This document shows, one piece after another, positions 25,301 to 33,895 of a DNA stretch of 64,000 nucleotides (positions within the stretch are counted from its first letter, which is position 1; the number at the start of each line of letters is the position of its first letter). The DNA is from Tribonema minus (lineage: Eukaryota; Sar; Xanthophyceae; Tribonematales; Tribonemataceae), in NCBI GenBank assembly GCA_017506865.1, contig JAFCMP010000335.1, positions 806,001-870,000 on the forward strand. Direction: 5' to 3'. The notes beneath the pieces are model-generated. The model searched no databases and was not told where the DNA came from. It saw only the letters and a program-made list of their open reading frames with translations. Position numbers and translations under genes: made by a program.

Positions 25301-28300
25301 ACATGTACTTTATTTACTTGGGCTGAAACCGTATCCCGCACCATCTTGTATACAACACGCATGCTCCTATTGAGCTCGTGCAGCTGGTAGTACTACTGCA
25401 TGTGTGCGGCCGTGCTGTGAACAGCAGAGCATGAAGGGGTCTGACTCAATGCGCCTCACAGACCTGCTGCCCTGCGCTGCTTGTAGCGGCAGCATTTTTT
25501 TGTTGAAATTCACGAGCACTGGCTTTTGGCTCTTGCAATTGCGTCCGCGCAGGAGGTCGCCATGGACGTGGTGGTGGAGGAGCCCGCGGCATCGACATAT
25601 GAGGCCAGGTGTGTGATGCCTACATACCATATGTACATGCACTTGAAGCCCTTGGGTTACAGTATGTGCCGTGTACGGCAAATGCAAGTGCTACAGTACA
25701 AACACGGCGCTCATGCGTTCGATGCATGTTCTGTCTCCGCAACACCAAAGAGGGTGGGCTACGTGTAGCACAGTACGGACGCAGGTCAGTCTGCAAAGAG
25801 GACGTCGGCGTTCAGCGCGAGTCGGTGGTTTAGGGTTAGGGTTAGGAATCATTAACCCTGGGTCACCGCCTGCTCCTTATGTGTGATGCCCGGGTTGCAC
25901 AATGCCAGCTCACGTTGGGTCTACAGTAATGCGCATGGGTCTTGTGCTGGGCAGTCTAATGAACAGTCCAGCAGAGCCTGACACAGTCCACTCACAGTAG
26001 TTCTGCTGCAAGGCAGTCAAAGGCCAGCACTAAAGCATGACTCTGCACTTCAACTCCAGCCGGTATGTGGTGACATGCAATGCTGTGCGACAGCCATTAG
26101 GCTTCAGAAGCGCATTCACAGTGAAATCAAGCGCTGCTGGTTGCGTAGATTTCACAGATCCTCGTAGAAAGCGTATTTGTGCAGGATCATTGAATTTGAC
26201 ATGTGTTGGGGTTAGGGCTGAGGGTTAGGTCATACAAAACCCCACATGGCAGCAATGGACTCGCATCCTTGACGTGTAAGAAATGCAGGCTATTCATTGC
26301 ACGATTGCAGCCAGAACACTACAGCATGCCACAATGACATCCTCTCACAGACTGGCTTTCACTACCGAGGCAAGAAACCCCGTGTGCATGCACACAGAAC
26401 AGCATAACATGCCCGTGGGCGCGTGTGCAGTGCTGGCAGCAGTACGCGCTCAGCAGAATCATGAACTTCCAAGTACTTAGAATTGCTGTGGTGAAAAGCA
26501 GGAAGGACTCACATGCAAAGCCGTCCACTGCCCCGCAATGCTGCACTCCAGGTTTGACGGCGAGTCGTTCATAGAGGCCAAGGGCGCCGCCACCATGAAC
26601 GGCTACGAGGACAACATGGTCTGCAGGCATGAGAGCCTGTGGCCCAAGGTGCGTAATTCAGCTCTTTACTCAAAATTGTGTAAACAACAACACACTGCTA
26701 AGCCTTTTTGACCAACCATTCGTGCTAAGCCTAAATTTATTCCTACATAATTTGTTTTTAGAAACCTAGATAAAAGTGTGCATCAATGGCACACATCCTG
26801 ACATGGTACTCCTGATTATCTAGTTGTATGCATTAGGGGAGGCCGGATCTGAAGCGTTTCTTCAAGGGGTACAAGCCTTGGAGCAGCGTGATCATTTACG
26901 CACATTGCATGTACGCCACGATACGTTGCCGGGTGCTCATTGCAGAGGTACTCACCAAAGCCCCCCCGAGAGGGGCCATCAGGATAGGTTTTAGCATGCA
27001 TGGGGCAGATGATGCCCCAATGCAGGCAGGTACTGAGCACTGAGCACTGTGCCCATACCCGTGGGCCCAATATCCCAGAAGGCAGAGTCGCACGTTGAAG
27101 AAAGATCAACATCGTGTGGTCATGTTCCCTGTCCTACAACTTGAACTTCAAGTCTTCACCTGTGAGGCCCGCTTTGCTGACCTCAAACAGAGCATCCGCT
27201 TTGCGGCCACAGGCAATTGTGATGGCCGTCGCTGAGCACCCACTGGCAGGACGGGGCCTGATTTGAATCACAGCTCACGCATCGCCTATGCTAGGAATTG
27301 ATCGCAGAGTGCCGCTCAGATCACTTCAGCTTGACAAGCGTGCCGACATGCCCGTAGTGCCACTGTAGCCCAGGTGCAGTTTGCGGACACATCATGTGAA
27401 TGTTTGTCAGTAGAGACAACGTTGCAAACAAACCTCGGGGATAATCATTACACCATTACCTGCACAACCAAGCAACTCTGAACGCGGCGCATGCTTTGCC
27501 AAATGATGAAACGACCTGGCACAAGAAAATGGGTTGCGAGACAGACAACACCACGTTGCGCAGTCGCTCCATGCAATCTCTGTGGTAGCGCTCATACACC
27601 CCACCATGGCCACACACCTCACTGGCAGTTGCTTGCGTCTTGCAGCATGGACTTTGCTCGGCTCGCATCGCATCGTGCAGACAAGGCCGAGACACTAGCT
27701 GGTCAAGACTATCTTTTCACGCATTGTCCCCCCCTGCAATGCACCTTGAATTGGAGCAGCTGATTGCTGCCGACGCCGCCGTTTCCCCGGGCAAACAATT
27801 GTCTCATTCTTGCGGCACGACCAACACGACACGCCACGACGGAACATCTGGGAGTACCAACAAATGATTCCATTACACTTTTCACTCAGGGCGCGTATTC
27901 GTACGTTTTTGACTGCCGCTGCCGCGCAATTTGAGCTGGACCAACACGATTTGTCACACTAAAACTTCCGAAGCACGAATCTCATGCAAGCTTTTTTCAT
28001 TGCCCCTCCATTGCCCCTGCTGCGTATCACACTGCCCCCGCTGCGCAGTTCGAGCTGGACTGGCTCATTGCCGCCGGCGCCGCGGACGCCGCGGCCCACC
28101 CCCCCAGGGTCCCCGAGAGCGGCGACGCCGACCCACTGGAGGACCCCCTGGCGGCAGGTGTGGCAGCGCTCAACAGGACCAGCGCCGGCGGCGGCGACGA
28201 GCGCGGCGTGTACGACCTGCGGCAGATGAGCGAGCAGTACGAGGGGGGCAGCGCTCAGCCAGAGAGCGCCTCCGACGGCGGCGGCGGCGGCGGCGGCGGC

Positions 28301-29678
28301 AGCTCGAGCGAGAGCGACGAGGGTGGCGGCGGGGAGGAGACGGACGAGCCAGGTGGGGGGCTTCGTTGAACAGCCAGGCCTTGAAGAGTGTGAGCTTATT
28401 TGCAAAGGGGCTGGGGGATGCAGCGGTGTGTGCGCAGCAGCGCTCGTGGCTTGGCATTGACGGGCAACACGAGGCACATAGCTGCGGTGCTGTAGCTGGT
28501 AGGCTAGCGAAGAAAGCAGTCCTAAGCTCGACCAAGAGCGTAGTGAGCAGGAGACCAGCGCAAACACCAAACAACACCATAATTAAGGGGGGGGGGGAGG
28601 AGTGCTTCCGCCACTGCCACAATTGACGGCAGATTGAGCGACGGTTACAGTGTGGAAGAGGGGGGGTGATGGAGTTCCAGTAGCAACAGCATTCTAGCCG
28701 TGTGCTATGCAGGCAGCATCACCCCTCAACTGTAACATTGTGGTCGGATACCACCCAATGACACATGGTGCAAGAGTACAAGAGCTGCTTGCTGCTGCCA
28801 AGCACATCATAGTGATGAGGAGAGTCAACTATGGTCACCAGTATGTGATGCATACGATGGTGACAGAAGTTAGTAGAATAATCTATGCGGCTCTCACTGT
28901 GGCCCTTCACCTCCCACCGACGCACACCCCGGCTGCAGAGAGCGCGGACAGTGTGGACCCCAGGCTCAGTACACCGGACAGAAACGCGTCACTTCACAAG
29001 CAGCAGCAGCAGCAACACCACAACCACCACCAGCAGCGGCACGACGGCGCCGTGTCCCTCGCCGCCACGACCGGCAGCATCGCCTCCGCATCAGCGCGCA
29101 GGCCCTCCTCCTCGCAGCAGCAGCGCTCAGCGTCTTCGCCGCCGCCGCCGCCGCACGCGCGCATGCACTCCGTCAGCGCCGCCATCACCTCGCACAAGCG
29201 CGGCTTCAGCATCAGCAGCGGCGGTGCCGGCGCCGGCACAGCGCACAGGCACATGTCGGTGGCGGCGGTGGCGGCAATGGCGGAGGCTGCGGCCGCGACG
29301 GCGGCGGCAGCGCAGCACCGGGCACACGGCGGCGGCAGCAGCGGCGGTGGTGGCACCGGAGACGACGCTGGTGCCAGCGGCGGCGGCGGGCTGCGGCGCG
29401 TGTCCGCGGCGCACTCGCGGCGCCGAAGCAGCGTGCGCATCCGCGTGGAGGCGCTGGCGCGGCTCGTGAACGAGAGCGCCGGCGGCGACGCCATGGTGGA
29501 GAAGTACCACCAGGCGCGCCGCAGCCTGCTGGGGCACGTCGCGACGCCGCCGGCGGCAGCGCGCGGCGGCGGCGGCAGCGGCAGCGCGCGGCGGCTCAGC
29601 GCCGCGGGCGTTGAGGAGGAGGAAGCAGCGGTGGCGGCAGCGGCGGCTGGAGGCGTTGCGGAGGAGGCGGCGGGATAG
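692..29678 (+). CDS. Giant armadillo-repeat protein gene, 25 exons (3' part of gene)
   Basis: Exons: 692-805, 2602-2775, 3289-3396, 4354-4500, 5164-5241, 5890-6003, 6532-6614, 7417-7557, 8597-8706, 9151-9260, 10089-10325, 11214-11302, 11995-12084, 16736-16913, 17800-17936, 19078-19327, 20536-20775, 21663-21836, 22719-22880, 23752-23875, 24331-24476, 25553-25608, 26552-26648, 28049-28352, 28939-29678. Their sum is 4,203 bp (1,401 codons with stop) and every junction keeps phase with GT-AG introns. Exons 1-19 encode ARM-like helices: '[14 protein letters not shown]', '[15 protein letters not shown]', '[13 protein letters not shown]', '[15 protein letters not shown]', '[15 protein letters not shown]'. 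Exons 20-25 are a non-repeat tail. ARM solenoids are usually protein-binding scaffolds; no specific partner is evident. The first exon begins in phase 0 without an ATG, so the 5' end lies upstream. The acceptor of exon 13 (GGAG) is weak and chosen for phase. Coding density is only about 15%. Confidence 0.8.
740..1410 (+). repeat. Tandem array of partial exon 1 plus donor, 5 units
   Basis: The second half of exon 1, its GTGAGG donor and about 90 bp of intron recur at about 745, 910, 1066, 1207 and 1346 (period 140-165 bp). Each unit keeps a recognisable 'GCTACTGCGCGCT...GCGGACAAGGTGAGG' block, but later copies carry substitutions and indels. The intronic part contains TTAGGG-like repeats. Only the first copy is joined to a good acceptor. 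Confidence 0.85.
2085..2700 (+). repeat. Tandem array of partial exon 2, 4 units
   Basis: Segments resembling 'GTGGACGGCGGCGCTGTAAC' start near 2091, 2263, 2446 and 2620, spaced about 175 bp. The last is the full exon 2. The first three are decayed copies of its 5' half with flanking intron, lying upstream of the functional exon. Confidence 0.85.
3360..3730 (+). repeat. Tandem array of exon 3 donor end, 3 units
   Basis: The end of exon 3 ('GGCCTCATCGACAGCCGCGT') is repeated near 3540 and, more diverged, near 3705. The third copy retains GTGAGTGCG after the copied exon end; in the second the donor is lost (GCAACTG). Confidence 0.8.
4470..4615 (+). repeat. Duplicate of exon 4 donor end
   Basis: The last 33 bases of exon 4 (4468-4500, 'CACGACTGCATACCTACCCT...') recur at 4578-4610 with few changes, again followed by GTG. 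An ATTAGGGTTAGAATTAG stretch separates the two copies. Confidence 0.75.
6575..6835 (+). repeat. Tandem array of exon 7 donor end, 3 units
   Basis: 'GATGATGACGGCATCCTTCG' plus 'TTCATGGGTGAGTGTCACCG' recurs near 6686 and 6800 (period about 110 bp), each copy followed by similar intron sequence ('TTGAGGTTGCAGTTCCCC'). Confidence 0.82.
7220..7700 (+). repeat. Copies of both ends of exon 8
   Basis: Upstream, 7223-7270 repeats the start of exon 8 ('CTGGAGCTGAGCAAGCTGGA'). Downstream, 7669-7695 repeats its end ('GTGCCTCGTGCGCCTCATCA' plus a GGTGCGAC donor). The functional exon 7417-7557 sits between them, so copying occurred on both sides. Confidence 0.8.
8418..8640 (+). repeat. Duplicate of exon 9 acceptor end
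   Basis: 'GCAGCAAGCCCAATGAGCAG' and the following 14 bases at about 8420-8455 duplicate the start of exon 9 at 8593-8628, including the AG acceptor. Between them lies a short 'AACTCCATGTG' triplication near 8550-8585. Confidence 0.82.
9047..9135 (+). repeat. CCG/CTG trinucleotide repeat in intron 9
   Basis: Mixed CCG and CTG triplets run just before the exon 10 acceptor at 9149-9150. They form part of its polypyrimidine environment and are a potential length-variable tract. Confidence 0.85.
9245..9530 (+). repeat. Decayed copies of exon 10 donor end
   Basis: 'GCACCCAGCCATGGTGCGTA' is echoed at about 9379 ('GCACCTCGCCATGGTGCGTC') and 9498 ('GCACCTCGCCATAATGCGT'), together with a duplicated 'CAGTGCACAGGCTTC' around 9430-9475. 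Confidence 0.65.
10248..10885 (+). repeat. Tandem array of exon 11 donor half, 3 units
   Basis: The last 75 bases of exon 11 ('CTGTGCACTGCCGCGCTGTG...') recur at about 10493-10560 and 10805-10872. Both extra copies keep an open frame for '[17 protein letters not shown]'-like sequence. The donor GTGGGG survives as TGGGG plus 'TGTGACTCTCCTCCCA' in the second copy. Confidence 0.88.
11214..22880 (+). CDS. ARM-repeat gene, exons 12-19 (central ARM block)
   Basis: Exon 12 reads '[17 protein letters not shown]'; exon 13 '[16 protein letters not shown]'; exon 14 '[16 protein letters not shown]' then '[13 protein letters not shown]'; exon 15 '[17 protein letters not shown]'; exon 16 ARM-like ends flanking a Gly/Ser-rich loop with a poly-G tract; exon 17 a Pro/Ala-rich insert followed by '[15 protein letters not shown]'; exon 18 '[16 protein letters not shown]'; exon 19 '[14 protein letters not shown]'. 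Exon 13 (phase 2) and exon 14 (starting with one base) still match across the 4.65-kb intron loaded with mobile and organellar DNA, which argues that the gene is still spliced and functional. Confidence 0.72.
11640..12000 (+). repeat. Tandem duplication upstream of exon 13
   Basis: A unit containing 'TTTCCTCGCCAAAAGCATCG' and 'GGAGCGTCACCGGAAGC' occurs at about 11643-11815 and again at 11835-11990 (period about 185-190 bp). The second copy leads into exon 13. Confidence 0.8.
12292..12625 (-). other. AT-rich foreign-looking segment with an open frame
   Basis: This stretch is markedly more AT-rich than its surroundings and holds an open frame on the minus strand. The frame is about 123 codons including a start in neighbouring sequence, with Leu/Ile/Lys/Asn-rich composition and segments such as '[19 protein letters not shown]' and '[20 protein letters not shown]'. 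I do not recognise the protein. It abuts the 5' truncation point of the LINE at about 12,600-12,632. It may be an organellar or bacterial insertion or part of an older element; composition is the only evidence. Confidence 0.4.
12632..15142 (+). mobile_element. 5'-truncated LINE retrotransposon: reverse transcriptase C-half, CCHC and restriction-like endonuclease
   Basis: An uninterrupted frame of 836 codons. Residues 18-26 'CQQGDPLGP' match the conserved RT motif (QGDPLSP class), and 'FLDD' at about 67-70 replaces the usual F/YxDD catalytic box. A Cys/His cluster at about residues 613-631 (C-x3-C-x8-H-x3-C) is followed by '[10 protein letters not shown]', then 'GIVLDTSV' and K-rich 'DAKVKHH', the order seen in LINEs whose C-terminal endonuclease belongs to the PD-(D/E)xK restriction-like class. 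The RT fingers and everything upstream are missing, so this copy is 5'-truncated as is typical of target-primed insertions. It lies in ARM-gene intron 13 on the same strand. Part of the 3' flank (15143-15240) may be its 3' UTR; no poly-A tail is evident. Confidence 0.82.
15796..15853 (+). pseudogene. Mitochondrial LSU rRNA core fragment
   Basis: The string 'TGGCTGTGAAGATACAGCC' followed by 'CTGCAGCTAGACGGAAAGA' corresponds to the universally conserved domain IV/V junction region of large-subunit rRNA (bacterial version: GATGCAG ... GGCAAGACGGAAAGACC). Upstream AT-rich sequence from about 15720 may belong to the same rRNA. It is broken just after GGAAAGATTC. Confidence 0.72.
16053..16160 (+). 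pseudogene. cox2: cox2 fragment (mitochondrial cytochrome c oxidase subunit II)
   Basis: Translation gives '[13 protein letters not shown]' followed by '[16 protein letters not shown]' and 'IPIVVES', the hallmark CuA-binding region near the COX2 C-terminus with both Cys, the Glu and the His ligand. Upstream and downstream residues leave the family, so only about 36 codons are present. It cannot function here. Confidence 0.9.
16178..16255 (+). pseudogene. cox1: cox1 fragment (mitochondrial cytochrome c oxidase subunit I)
   Basis: The frame beginning at GGA 16178 reads '[17 protein letters not shown]' then 'LTFFP', the conserved transmembrane segment of COX1 near its C-terminal third. It starts within 20 bp of the cox2 piece in a different reading frame and ends at an in-frame TAG, so it is a captured fragment. 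Confidence 0.88.
17870..18665 (+). repeat. Tandem array of exon 15 donor half, 4 extra units
   Basis: The end of exon 15 ('GCGCGCGTCGCTTCCGCCAT...GACGTCGGCAG') recurs near 18015-18058, 18265-18330, 18400-18468 and, shortest, 18638-18662. Two copies keep an open 'A[13 protein letters not shown]'-like frame and one a GTGTGC donor. Units also share 'TACTTTATGCACCATC' upstream. Confidence 0.85.
18868..19140 (+). repeat. Duplicate of exon 16 acceptor half
   Basis: 'TACAGCGCAGCAGCGCTCGT' plus about 50 following bases occur at about 18873-18940 and at 19074-19140, the second being the functional exon 16 start. Even the upstream 'CAACTTCAA' pyrimidine context is duplicated. Confidence 0.88.
19780..21110 (+). 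repeat. Partial copies of exon 17 on both sides
   Basis: Near 19790-19830 'GTGCAGGTTGACATGATGAC' mirrors the exon 17 start ('GTGCAGGTGCGAGCCGATATG'). Downstream, 20880-20942 repeats the exon end ('CAGCAGGAGTGCGAGCTCGC...GCCGTGGTGAG') almost intact, and a more decayed copy lies near 21060-21110. Confidence 0.8.
21510..22015 (+). repeat. Copies of both halves of exon 18
   Basis: Upstream, 21520-21590 repeats the exon start ('GCAGATGGTCCGGCACGGCG'). Downstream, 21938-22018 repeats its end ('CACCTGGCAGCATCCGCGGC...CTCGCCAGGGTGAGCA') with the donor preserved. Confidence 0.88.
22128..22790 (+). repeat. Tandem array of exon 19 acceptor half, 5 units
   Basis: Segments beginning 'GCTCAGGATGGCGCTGCGCG' recur at about 22126, 22286, 22393, 22562 and 22714; only the last continues into the full exon 19. 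Each copy contains the acceptor, 'GCGCTCGTGGCGCT' and 'CGATGCGGGCAACATGGCAG'-like sequence plus about 80-110 bp of intron. Confidence 0.9.
22868..23435 (+). repeat. Decayed copies of exon 19 donor end and flank
   Basis: The sequence after exon 19 ('GAGCGTTGCTGCGCGAGTCC') recurs at about 22992. 'AGTCGGTCTCACCGGAGGCCG' (22945) recurs near 23248 ('AGTCAGTCGCACCGGAGGCC') and near 23400-23430, where 'GGACGCCCAGGTGCGTT' copies the exon end and donor. Confidence 0.75.
23063..23224. mobile_element. Hairpin-forming MITE-like element
   Basis: Ends are inverted repeats: GTAGCGCAACCCGA at 23063 and its counterpart TCGGTTGCGCTAC ending at 23224. A second, internal pair (GAGGACGCAACCCGGTAT at about 23132 and ATACCGGGTTGCGTCCTC ending near 23206) makes it nearly palindromic. 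A 20-bp direct repeat (GCAACCCGAAGTCTGAGTAT) lies near the left end. It interrupts the copies of the exon 19 flank in intron 19. No clear target-site duplication was seen. Confidence 0.65.
23752..29678 (+). CDS. ARM-repeat gene, exons 20-25 (C-terminal low-complexity tail)
   Basis: Exons 20-23 are short and acidic or mixed ('[16 protein letters not shown]', '[10 protein letters not shown]', '[15 protein letters not shown]', '[16 protein letters not shown]'). Exon 24 is acidic with a Gly run and a Glu/Asp end. Exon 25 carries Gln/His runs near its start, then Ser-, Ala- and Gly-rich stretches, Arg-rich patches resembling phosphorylation sites (RRRSSVR, ARRLS) and a poly-Ala/Glu C-terminus, ending at a TAG codon at 29676-29678. 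Such tails are usually disordered and regulatory. A canonical AATAAA at 29800-29805 lies about 120 bp after the stop and may be the polyadenylation signal. Confidence 0.7.
24050..24360 (+). repeat. Array of exon 21 acceptor sites, 5 units
   Basis: 'GATCTGTCGCACTGTGTGCAG' and variants recur at about 24047, 24121, 24183, 24240 and 24310 (period about 60-75 bp). Several are followed by 'GCACACGGGGGATTCTGG'-like exon start. Only the last leads into an open exon 21. Confidence 0.85.
25830..25850 (+). repeat. Interstitial TTAGGG repeats (example tract)
   Basis: Perfect or near-perfect short runs of TTAGGG occur here and at about 893-906, 1795-1808, 6288-6308, 9877-9905 and 16490-16501. In the CCCTAA orientation they occur at about 1483-1515, 11030-11050, 41190-41216, 42857-42915 and 44322-44358. 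Most are in introns or between genes and only two to four units long. Confidence 0.8.
27735..28090 (+). repeat. Decayed copies of exon 24 acceptor end
   Basis: The exon 24 start ('GCGCAGTTCGAGCTGGACTG...GCCGCCGGCGCC') is echoed at about 27927 ('GCGCAATTTGAGCTGGACCA') and 27745-27785 ('TTGGAGCAGCTGATTGCTGC' with 'GACGCCGCC'). Confidence 0.7.
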
Positions 29679-32593
29679 TAGTGTAGTACGCTGAGCGGTG
29701 CTGCTGCTGCTGCGGCAATCCTTGGCACAACTGCTGCGATGCGCGTGTTTTGTCGGTGGGGTGCGCTGCAGAATTCAGGCGGTGCCTGGTTATTATGCCA
29801 ATAAAGCAAGTACAATGCAACGTACTGTGAGGTGCTTTTACACCCGTGCAAGCCACTGCTGCCATGATTGCTCTGATGTGATGCATGTTTTGCTTTGAGA
29901 CAGTGCACAGCGCCATGGCAGCTTAGAGCGCCGACGGTGAATTATGCAGCTGGTGCCAGAGACAGGCCTACTGTAGTGCCCTGCGAGTCCACAAGTACCT
30001 TGCAATTCAGTTCAAGCCCAAGCAATCTGCTGCGAAGCGCTGGGGTTTTCGCACACCAGTCTCTGCGCAGCCTCTGAGGGATGTCACCGCAGATTGGTGC
30101 AGGCAAGTGCGCGTCGCTACCGAATCTGCACCTCTGTGTGCCACCGAGACTTTGCAGCGGGGCTGGTTGACGGAACGCCAAATTACGTGAGGCCCACAGA
30201 ATCAAGTACTTGAACTCTGCGGAAGCTGTGCAAAGCTTTAGCAAATGCAAAGAGACAGCTGCGAATGTGCGCACAATGCTGAGAAAAATCAGCATTGAGG
30301 AATACATGGTCGCAACCTGCGCAAGGGGCTGCCATGCTTTGCGTGTCGAGGAGGTGCTTAAAAGGTAGCATAGGGCCATGTCATTGTACACGTATTATGC
30401 CAATTAGAAGGGAGCCTTACAGGTCACACAGGACGACCTTTGAGAATGACAGTGCCAAGCATCTCGCAGGCTTAAGCTCCGTGCAGGGGCCCCGGGCCGC
30501 ACCATGTCCGAGGTCCACATGCCAACATGACAGAGGTCGCAAATCCCATGATGCTATAGCTTCAACATCGCATGATTTTCAGTGGGCGTTTATGTGAGCA
30601 ACCGCGTTCTGCAGTGCGGTTTGATGCATTGCCTGATGATGCTGATCCAGTACAAGCAGTGGGGTTTGCTGGCAGGTCAAAGACCTGACAGTTGTGAAAT
30701 ATGGCAGCTCTGCGGCCATTTGTCGCGGCCGCTGGCTATGACACCATCTCCTTGGGATAATCAGAGCAATGTTCAAGCCCTGCCATGAGCAGAGAACCGT
30801 ATTTACAGAAGCACTTGTGTACACAGTAGTCATTGTAGTCAACAAGCAATTGCTGTGGTGCCTTTGCCAGTTGCACACGTGCCTCATTAAGTGTGAGTCC
30901 CACAGTCAATACAAGCAAGACTCTCAAGCATGCTATCATCGTTGACCAGACTGCGCTTGATGCATGCATCATGGAGCTGCTGCTCTCGCCTGAGCCGCCG
31001 ACAAGTGGTCACAATTTGCACGTTTGTGAGTGCTACTGAGCACTGTCATGCACATGCATCATGATAGTCAGCTGATCAGCATACATGAATTAGTTGGGTA
31101 TGACTATCTGGTGCAGTCATGAATTGCAAGGCACATCAGATTTGCACATGCCGCCGGCAGGTGCATGACAAGCCACGCAGTCAAGCGAGTACGTCAAGGC
31201 CATTATGTACCGCATACGAGGTCCAGAGTGTGCATAGCACACGCACCGATAGGTATGAGCACACGCACCGATAGGCATGTGCCTTTAGCTACTAAGGTCA
31301 GGTGGATCATTGCACAATGCGCATACAAGTGCACTCTCACGACCTCACGCTAGTGTGCACCATGGTGACTGGCACTGAGTCTCGTCGTAATGCATTCATT
31401 AAATCTTTCCAAGACAAAAGGCTCTTGTCCAATGCAAGCCAATGAATGAGACCAGGTCACAGAGAGGTTCAGGGCACAGGCGCAGCCGCAGACGGCAAAA
31501 TCATGACTCTCATGCATAACATAGCACCAATTTGAACTTGATGTGACGCCAATACGACCTCAGGCTGCGGTGTGACACAACTGAACAGCCTGTGAACTCC
31601 TGAACCAATCAGTGTCTGTTGTCAAATCGATGTCTGTTGTCAACTTCTCAAATTGACCATCTTCACACTTTAGTCTAGAGCGACTCTACAAGCAGGCAGC
31701 AGCAGCGCAGCACATATGAGAGGCTCAACAAGAAATGCACGTTTGAGCAATGTGTGGTGATTCATTGATTGTGACAGCACATCATTCTCACATTGTATGC
31801 GTGCATATGTAGTACGGTAAGAAAACAAGTTATACCAACGTGTTGGCGCACAGCACTTGTGGGCGGTATTACGTGCTCTTGTATGGTGTGCACGATGCCG
31901 AGTGTGTGAACCATGACCCAAGTCCTCATGAGATCCCAAGAATACGCCTATCTATAGAATTGAGCAACCCAGACGTCAATGCCACTCAGTATCAGCGAGT
32001 CAAGCACAAAGGTACCCCTTGCTGTAGCATGTAGGTTGAGCTCAACATTGCGGTGCGGGCAGCACAGCCAGCCTTTTGCCTTGCACAGCTGTTGGTGCTG
32101 TTCAGGAACTGCAGCCCAAACACACGCGTCTTGCTACCAGCAGCGCCTCCCATCTGTCCGTGGTGAAAGGCAAAACGGGCGTCCGGCAGTTCCACAACAC
32201 TGACGCACCTGGCATGCGCAAAGATCCAGGGCTACCTGAGAGTATTGTATCCTCGCCAACTTGTTGAAAGCAGCCTCAGTTCTGTCTTGCCTCCAGCTCT
32301 TTGTGGCACCATGGCAGCTCGAGTAGAGCAGCGGCGCGGCCTTAGTTTTGCTTTATGCGCACACCCTGCCAGAACTTCAAGAATAAATCAACGATGAACT
32401 TCAACTTTCATCATGTGAATGGGTCAAAAAAAAAAAAACCAAACAAAAACAGACCGAGCATCACGCAAAGGCTCTTCAGAGGTGAGTGAGGTTAATGGAG
32501 ATGCTATCACAATGACGCACATGCTCTCGCAGCCCCCCGTCTGCGACGGGCGTGGTACAGCAGCAGTGATGAAAGACCTGACTTGGTGCAGGC
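29679..32593. other. Intergenic region with left copy of a segmental duplication
   Basis: After the ARM gene there is a putative AATAAA at 29800. No convincing exon was found. From about 30,830 to 32,030 the sequence is a diverged copy of about 36,365-37,560: shared blocks include 'AAGCAATTGCTGTG', 'GATAGTCAGCTGATCA', 'CTCTACAAGCAGGCAGCAGC' and 'GCTCTTGTATGGTGTGCACG'. Conserved order but many indels. Confidence 0.6.
29800..29805 (+). terminator. Putative polyadenylation signal AATAAA of the ARM gene
   Basis: Canonical hexamer about 120 bp after the stop at 29678, the first one downstream. Supported by sequence only. Confidence 0.45.
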
Positions 32594-32995
32594 ATGGAGC
32601 GCACCCGGCCCAGCGCGCCCACAGCCCCTGCGAATCACCATGAGATCATGAAAAGGGTGTTCACCAGCATGGCGGGGCGCAGGCTGCTGCCCAAGGAAAG
32701 CTGGAGCCTCAACAGGGCCATCCACGACACAGCCGCTCCTACGGTCAAAGCTCGCCTGGACCTGAGAAGCGTGCCCTTGGATATCCCACATCGCCTTCTA
32801 GAGGACACCGCCAGGAGGCTCATTGTTGACTTGACGATGGGGGGTGACTTAAAAAAAAATCAAGAGCACCCGCTCAGCCTGCCTCCCTCCCTGGTGCGGC
32901 TGGAGCTTTATGCTTTAAGGGGTGAGCTAGGCCCAGCGCCATCAGGCCTGCGAGAGCTTTATCTGTGCGCTTCGGGCAGCAGAGGAGTTATCCCT

Positions 32996-33275
32996 TGACG
33001 AAACTATAACACCGTGGCAGAGTAGGACACCCAAGGTGGACCCAATGCAAAGTGCAGAACAGCACTAGACCAGGGCAGGCTGGTATTGCAAAGAAGTGAT
33101 TATTATGTAGATGCTTGTGCAAGTGGAGAAACAATCCTGACGCATGGTCGGAATGGTGCTGAACTGGTGCTGGACCAGTACATGGTGGACTAACAAGAGT
33201 AACTCCACTGTGGTGAGAACCTGTGCAGGTATGTAGGCACATGCAAGTAGGGTATGTAAGTTTCATACTCCGTCA
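32996..33275 (-). repeat. LTR (3' LTR in element orientation)
   Basis: 280 bp, TG...CA ends, nearly identical to 34673-34952; flanked on the outside by TCCCT and on the inside by the polypurine-type tract. Confidence 0.92.
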
Positions 33276-33780
33276 CCCTCCCTCAGTACAAAGCCGTGTG
33301 CTGTAGTACTGGAAAGCAAACATGTGCAGGTATGAGCCGGGTGTGCTCCTTGTTGAAGTGCGATGGTGTGTGTGCTAACTGGTGTGGACCACTGTATGTG
33401 CAAGTGTGCTTCCTCCCACGGTGAATGCTCTCAGGTGTGAGCCGGGTGCACTTCCTGATACTATGCTGTGGTGTTTCATGCAAGCTGATATGGATCCCCA
33501 GCGTACTCTGTAACTGGATTAGGCACCAGTGTATACAGGTGTAGACAGCTGTGGAAGGCTCGATTGGCTGATGTTGGCCGTTGATGTGAGCCGTGATGCG
33601 GGCCCCTCAGGCGGTGGTCTCGATGCTGCTGAAGAAGGCGTTGATGCTCCAAGGCATTTGATGCCTGCTTCTGCTGTAAGCTGGCGTTGCCGCTGTTGAT
33701 GCAGTTGTAGCTCCTGCTGTGTATGTGGAGCTAAATGGAGGTGTGCTCCATTGTGGTGAAGTCATCACCCTGGCTGAGTC

Positions 33781-33895
33781 TGCCATGTCACTGATGGCAA
33801 TGATGTTGACGAAGATGACATGTCGCTGATGGCAATGATGTTGACGAAGATGCCATGTCGCTGATGGCAATGATGTGGACGAAGATGCCAATGAT
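33781..33895. repeat. 35-bp minisatellite inside the LTR element
   Basis: Units starting TGCCATGTCACTGATGGCAA at 33781, 33816 and 33851, with a partial fourth, period 35 bp. Just downstream (33960-34110) lies a looser series of 'CCTGTATAGG'-type repeats. Confidence 0.8.

Noticed and set aside
28994-29908. Long minus-strand frame opposite ARM exon 25
   Set aside because: Antisense shadow of low-complexity coding sequence; no domain or conserved motif.
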